Source of the DNA: Spirochaetales bacterium
Lineage (GTDB): Bacteria; Spirochaetota; Spirochaetia; ARS1246
Assembly (NCBI GenBank): GCA_018644745.1
Contig: JABGPX010000828.1
Span: 1 to 9,785, forward strand
Reading direction: 5' to 3'
Length of the DNA: 9,785 nucleotides
Position numbers and translations under genes: made by a program. This document shows, piece by piece, positions 6,631 to 9,785 of the stretch (positions are counted from its first letter, which is position 1; each line of letters begins with the position of its first letter). The notes under the pieces are model-generated. The model was not told the DNA's origin. It saw nothing but the letters and a program-made list of their open reading frames with translations, and did not search any database.

Positions 6631-8316
6631 TCAATAATTCTTTCGGCTTTCTTTTGACGACATAAGATCGTTGAAAGTACCTTGCCCCATAATTTCACCA
6701 TTTGAAAACATAACCACAAGATCACAATGCCTGGCAACGTCTTCCCGGTTAGTACGAAATATAATAACTCGATTATCCTTTATCTTTAATATTTCTGACA
6801 TTAACCAATCAAAATCAAATGGATTTAGAGCCAGAGGATCGATATCTAGTATCAGTATATTTTTCGGATAAAGTAAACACTTACACAGGCTTACTCGAAG
6901 CCAAAGATCTCTCCTATATTTCTGATTGATCGAGCTAATTAGGCTATCTACCCCGTCCGGCATTATCTTTATAAACGAGTTAAGGCCAGAAACCTTCATA
7001 GAATTAGACAACAGTTCTGGATCAACACTAGAAATATCGCCTAAGTGATCTCGCACAGACCCACCCACAAGAGCTGGATAGTTAGTAACTAATTCAACTG
7101 CTCGTATTAGTTCCTCAAACGGTAGCTGTTGGATAGGTATTTCATTTATTAAAATATTACCCTGCGTCACTGAATTCAACGAAAATAGGCTGTCAATAAA
7201 TTGATCGATACCACTGTCTGCTTCACCTGTTAAAGCATATACCTTACCCACCTCGAAACTAATGGAAACGTTAGTCAACTTTTCATATTGGCTTTGGCCC
7301 TCTGCACTAACGTGAGAAAACGCTAGCGATCGCAGTTCAGCGAGGGGCTCCTTACCCACACTCTCTAATGGTGTAGCAGCGTCCAATATAGACCCCATCT
7401 GTGCAACACCGCTTCGACACTGATTTATTAAAGTAAGTATTTTTGCAGCACCGAGAATAGGGCCATAAACTCTGGCAGCAATCATATTGACGGCAATCAA
7501 GCCGCCAATAGATAAACCGCCATGAACAATTAATAGCGAACCCGCTAACGTTATGCCAACTGTCGAATATAAGGGAAACGAACTAATCCAAATCGCAAGA
7601 TAATTATTCCATCTAGCATATGAATGTTTTACCCTACCAAGACCTAACTCTTCTTTAAACCAGCCGTCTACAGCTTTTATTCGATCAGTCTTTCGGTAAA
7701 GAGACCCCCAAATAGACCCCAGCTTGTTTACAAAGAGATCTCTCGTACTTCGTAAATTACGCTCATCCTGCTCGACGGTTGCACTCTGCCGGGTTAGGTA
7801 CACGCACACCGATATATGAATAAACACGAATACAAACGCGAGGGAAAAGAGTGCCGGAGAAAGTATATAAATTATACCCAGGTACAATAGTGAAAACGGT
7901 AAATCTATTATCGTAAGTATGTTATTTCCCGCCCATAGCTCTCGATAGCGCTCAGTCGCGCGGGAAAGAAATGGGAACGAGCGCATAAACCTTAGTTGTT
8001 CATTAGGAAAATAATTAATTCTTAACTTATCTCTAATTGTTTTGCTTAAAATTGCATCGATCTGCCCCGCAGAGCCCGTTACCAGATTTGCTCTTATGGC
8101 TTTTGTCGCAAAATCAAATATTAAAAATATAACAACTACTGCTGTAAGAGAAAATAAAGTATTTATCGATGCGTGAGGTATAACCTTGTCATATACAGTT
8201 AGAACATAAATTGGGACAGAGATTGTAAAAAAATGCGAGAGAATTGTAGCAATAATGACGTATAAGACGCCTGAACGCACGGGGTTACCGATCTCTTCAG
8301 CTATATTCTTTTTCAT
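6631..8316 (-). CDS. Type I secretion ABC permease with degenerate, probably ATPase-dead NBD
   Basis: This is an inner-membrane exporter half-transporter of 561 residues. The membrane domain (about 15-310) is typical of LapB-like type I secretion permeases: VPIYVLTVYDKVIPHASINT at 34-53, IIDLPFSLLYLGIIYIL at 136-152, and GGLIAVNMIAARVYGPI at 271-287. The N-terminal C39-like domain found in LapB-type proteins is absent. The NBD (about 345-555) follows the usual order, but its catalytic motifs are changed. Walker A reads GEADSGIDQ at 364-372, with Ile370 in place of Lys. The Q-loop has N412. LSGGQ is replaced by YRRDL at 467-471. Walker B reads ILILDIDPLALN at 487-498, keeping D491 but with Ile492 for the catalytic Glu. 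The H-loop reads FRTNR with no His. The frame is unbroken and coupled to the HlyD-type gene, so it is probably a maintained pseudo-ATPase needing an active partner. No strong RBS precedes ATG 8316. The NBD interpretation is inference from motif alignment. Confidence 0.93.
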   Translation of the reverse strand: MKKNIAEEIGNPVRSGVLYVIIATILSHFFTISVPIYVLTVYDKVIPHASINTLFSLTAVVVIFLIFDFATKAIRANLVTGSAGQIDAILSKTIRDKLRINYFPNEQLRFMRSFPFLSRATERYRELWAGNNILTIIDLPFSLLYLGIIYILSPALFSLAFVFVFIHISVCVYLTRQSATVEQDERNLRSTRDLFVNKLGSIWGSLYRKTDRIKAVDGWFKEELGLGRVKHSYARWNNYLAIWISSFPLYSTVGITLAGSLLIVHGGLSIGGLIAVNMIAARVYGPILGAAKILTLINQCRSGVAQMGSILDAATPLESVGKEPLAELRSLAFSHVSAEGQSQYEKLTNVSISFEVGKVYALTGEADSGIDQFIDSLFSLNSVTQGNILINEIPIQQLPFEELIRAVELVTNYPALVGGSVRDHLGDISSVDPELLSNSMKVSGLNSFIKIMPDGVDSLISSINQKYRRDLWLRVSLCKCLLYPKNILILDIDPLALNPFDFDWLMSEILKIKDNRVIIFRTNREDVARHCDLVVMFSNGEIMGQGTFNDLMSSKESRKNY

Positions 8317-8494
8317 TTTAATATTTTGCCCAATGCATATATAACAATACTACCGGTTGGAAAATCATGAAAAATTCTCGTCTGTTTCGATAATATTTAT
8401 TCTTATTTTATATTTATTAATACTATACGTATGTTGATCGATCGGAGGATAATGGTCAGATCTCAGTTAGCGCATCTCAAGCCAAATTCTATGT
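8317..8494. other. AT-rich gap between RTX gene and ABC gene
   Basis: This 178-bp stretch should hold the end of the RTX transcript and perhaps the promoter of the secretion operon. Runs of A/T give many -10-like hexamers but no matching -35 box, and no GC stem with a T-tract was found. Two perfect 8-bp palindromes, ATACGTAT (8425-8432) and GATCGATC (8436-8443), lie 3 nt apart and might be protein-binding sites; both are also expected by chance at some rate. Confidence 0.4.
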
Positions 8495-9785
8495 CTATCC
8501 GGTAGTGAAAAGGGCAAAATCTGACGCGAGGATTGTTTCACCGTTACTCAATTCTGCTAAGACAGTAAATCCAGCTGCAGAACCATTATCATCATAGAAA
8601 AGAATATCATTAACCGTATCGTGTATAAGGGTTTCAGCCCCTACCCCGAATCTGCTCGAAACAGCATTTGTTCCATCGAAGGCCGCGGCAAGAACTTCAA
8701 AATTAGTTCCCGTCACAATCGCACTGCCGAGATTGAATTTATCAGACAGGGCGATGCTGTCTGTTCCGCTATCAAAATCTGCCCAGGTATCTCCAGCGTG
8801 AGACGAATGATCACTTCTATTTGCTGTAACTACCTCGCCATCGGTTTTATTGTGATATCGGAATATGTCTGTCCCTGTCCCTGTCGTAATTGAATCCGCA
8901 CCTGTATGGCCGGCGAAATCGTCATTCGTAGAGCTACCACGAAACACGTCATTACTCTTTGTGCCTATAAACCTTTCAATGGTTGTCGCTTCATCTTGAC
9001 GATTAGAACCTGCAAGTTCTGTTATCGTATATTGTGTACTATTTTTTGTGACGATATCAATTCGGCCTGCGACATTGCTATAATCTAGAGTATCGGTACC
9101 TGAACCACCAGTGTACTCATTAGAAGCCGTCTGAGACGTAGTATTTACTGCGATAACTGTATCATCACCCGCACCTAGATTAATATCGTCGTTACTCCCG
9201 TACGAAATAACCGTATCGTTACCATTACCGGAATTCCAAGTATTTGTACCACTACCCGTCAAAGTAATAAAATCATTGGAATTATTTGAAGCGGAATTAA
9301 GGGTGTCTGATTGGAATGCGGTAGCAAAGGTTTTTGTAATAGTTTCCCCGGCTAACATCGTACCGAAATTCATCGTCAAAGTTATCGCGATATCATCTGC
9401 TGATGCTCCTCCATCAACCGGAGAATCGAATGCACGTGAATCAAAAGGGTTGCGGTTTGTGAAGCCGAAGTTTGATCCTCTAGCAGAGCCATCAAGCGAG
9501 ACTAAATTCACACTTAGATTACTAAATACGCCAGCTGCTTGGGATATTGCCACACTGGAGTTTGAAGATGGGTTTTCAACGTCGTTGTTTGTAAAGAATG
9601 ACTGTGAATCACCCACATTAACAGCATCCTGATCTTGATCAGGATCAAAACTTCTCATATATCTTACATTATCAACCGAAAAATTATTAGTATTTGTAAG
9701 GGTAATCGTTGTGTTGAAAAATGTATCGTCACTGTCAAATTCTATTACCTGCGTGAAGTCCAAGCCCTGAAAACTAGAGTCTGAT
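8495..9785 (-). CDS. RTX-like secreted calcium-binding protein, C-terminal part (5' partial)
   Basis: This is a probable substrate of the type I secretion system encoded just downstream. The frame is open to the right edge; the TTG at 9761-9763 is internal (residue 8 of 429 visible). Numbering from the first whole codon: about 8-160 is a Ser/Thr/Asn-rich beta-type region with an Asp-rich motif RSFDPDQDQDAVNVGD at 44-59. About 175-310 carries loose RTX nonapeptides, for example SGNGNDTVI, LGAGDDTVIAV, TGGSGTDTLDYS and GTGTDIFRY. DTWADFDSGTDSIALSDKF at 332-350 resembles the serralysin/RTX C-terminal domain. The end, NDILFYDDNGSAAGFTVLAE and then ASDFALFTTG, is typical of an uncleaved C-terminal type I secretion signal. 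No cysteine is visible and the fragment is acidic, as usual for RTX proteins. The repeats are more degenerate than the GGxGxD consensus. The N-terminal activity, whether adhesin, enzyme or toxin, lies outside the window. Confidence 0.88.
   Translation of the reverse strand, partial: SDSSFQGLDFTQVIEFDSDDTFFNTTITLTNTNNFSVDNVRYMRSFDPDQDQDAVNVGDSQSFFTNNDVENPSSNSSVAISQAAGVFSNLSVNLVSLDGSARGSNFGFTNRNPFDSRAFDSPVDGGASADDIAITLTMNFGTMLAGETITKTFATAFQSDTLNSASNNSNDFITLTGSGTNTWNSGNGNDTVISYGSNDDINLGAGDDTVIAVNTTSQTASNEYTGGSGTDTLDYSNVAGRIDIVTKNSTQYTITELAGSNRQDEATTIERFIGTKSNDVFRGSSTNDDFAGHTGADSITTGTGTDIFRYHNKTDGEVVTANRSDHSSHAGDTWADFDSGTDSIALSDKFNLGSAIVTGTNFEVLAAAFDGTNAVSSRFGVGAETLIHDTVNDILFYDDNGSAAGFTVLAELSNGETILASDFALFTTG

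Noticed and set aside
6631..7280. Degenerate NBD explained as a frameshifted pseudogene
   Set aside because: The flanking NBD blocks (VGKVYALTG, ILILD, the NGEIMGQGT end) stay in one frame and align without shift, so the motif changes are substitutions, and the gene is coupled to its neighbour.
8318..8368. 16-codon leader-like frame ending 1 nt before the ABC start (MIFQPVVLLYMHWAKY)
   Set aside because: It has no ribosome binding site, no attenuator hairpins and no biased codon run; such short frames are common in AT-rich gaps.
8317..8494. Promoter boxes for the ABC-HlyD-cyclase operon
   Set aside because: Many TATAAT-like hexamers occur, but none has a fair TTGACA-like partner at 16-18 nt.
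1..9785. CRISPR arrays, tRNA or rRNA genes, replication origin
   Set aside because: No spaced direct repeats, tRNA-like cloverleaf arms or rRNA stretches were noticed; all long AT-rich stretches are accounted for by coding sequence.

Overview
This window looks like a piece of a proteobacterial chromosome, most likely from an alphaproteobacterium. The cupin family, the LivF-type fragment, the IS6-type transposase remnant and the hexameric GDH all fit that, but no rRNA or other firm taxonomic marker is present. It splits into two halves with very different base composition. By eye, positions 1 to about 2,800 are GC-rich (40 of 60 bases are G/C at 2401-2460). From about 3,040 onward the sequence is strikingly AT-rich (17 of 60 at 4081-4140, 18 of 60 at 9241-9300).

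GC-rich half: a duplicated-cupin protein on the + strand runs in from the left edge (2-1057). After it comes about 390 bp of gene debris: the last ~34 codons of a LivF-type branched-chain amino acid ABC ATPase (1093-1197), then a possible IS6-type terminal repeat and the first ~20 codons of an IS6-family transposase (1284-1445). Next, on the - strand, is a complete NADP-type glutamate dehydrogenase gene, gdhA (1451-2797), with a good ribosome binding site. A 187-bp gap without a recognisable gene (2798-2984) leads into the AT-rich half.

AT-rich half, all on the - strand and so read right to left: the C-terminal 429 codons of a secreted RTX-like calcium-binding protein (8495-9785, cut by the right edge); a 178-bp AT-rich gap; a type I secretion ABC permease/NBD protein (6631-8316); an HlyD-type membrane fusion protein (5365-6630); and a CHASE2-class III nucleotidyl cyclase (2985-5363). 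The last three are packed stop-to-start (TGAATG with no gap, then a 1-nt gap) and almost certainly form one operon. The arrangement reads as a type I secretion cassette with its substrate next door and a membrane sensor cyclase as the last gene. No TolC-type outer-membrane gene is in the window.

The most interesting point is the ABC protein. Its transmembrane half is normal for a LapB-like type I exporter, and the NBD fold can be followed to the end. However, the Walker A lysine, Q-loop glutamine, LSGGQ signature, catalytic glutamate and H-loop histidine are all replaced. The frame is intact and tightly coupled to its neighbours, so this looks like a maintained pseudo-ATPase subunit that would need a catalytically competent partner, which is not in the window. 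Together with the cyclase it suggests an unusual, possibly heterodimeric, signal-coupled RTX export system acquired as an AT-rich insert next to gdhA.
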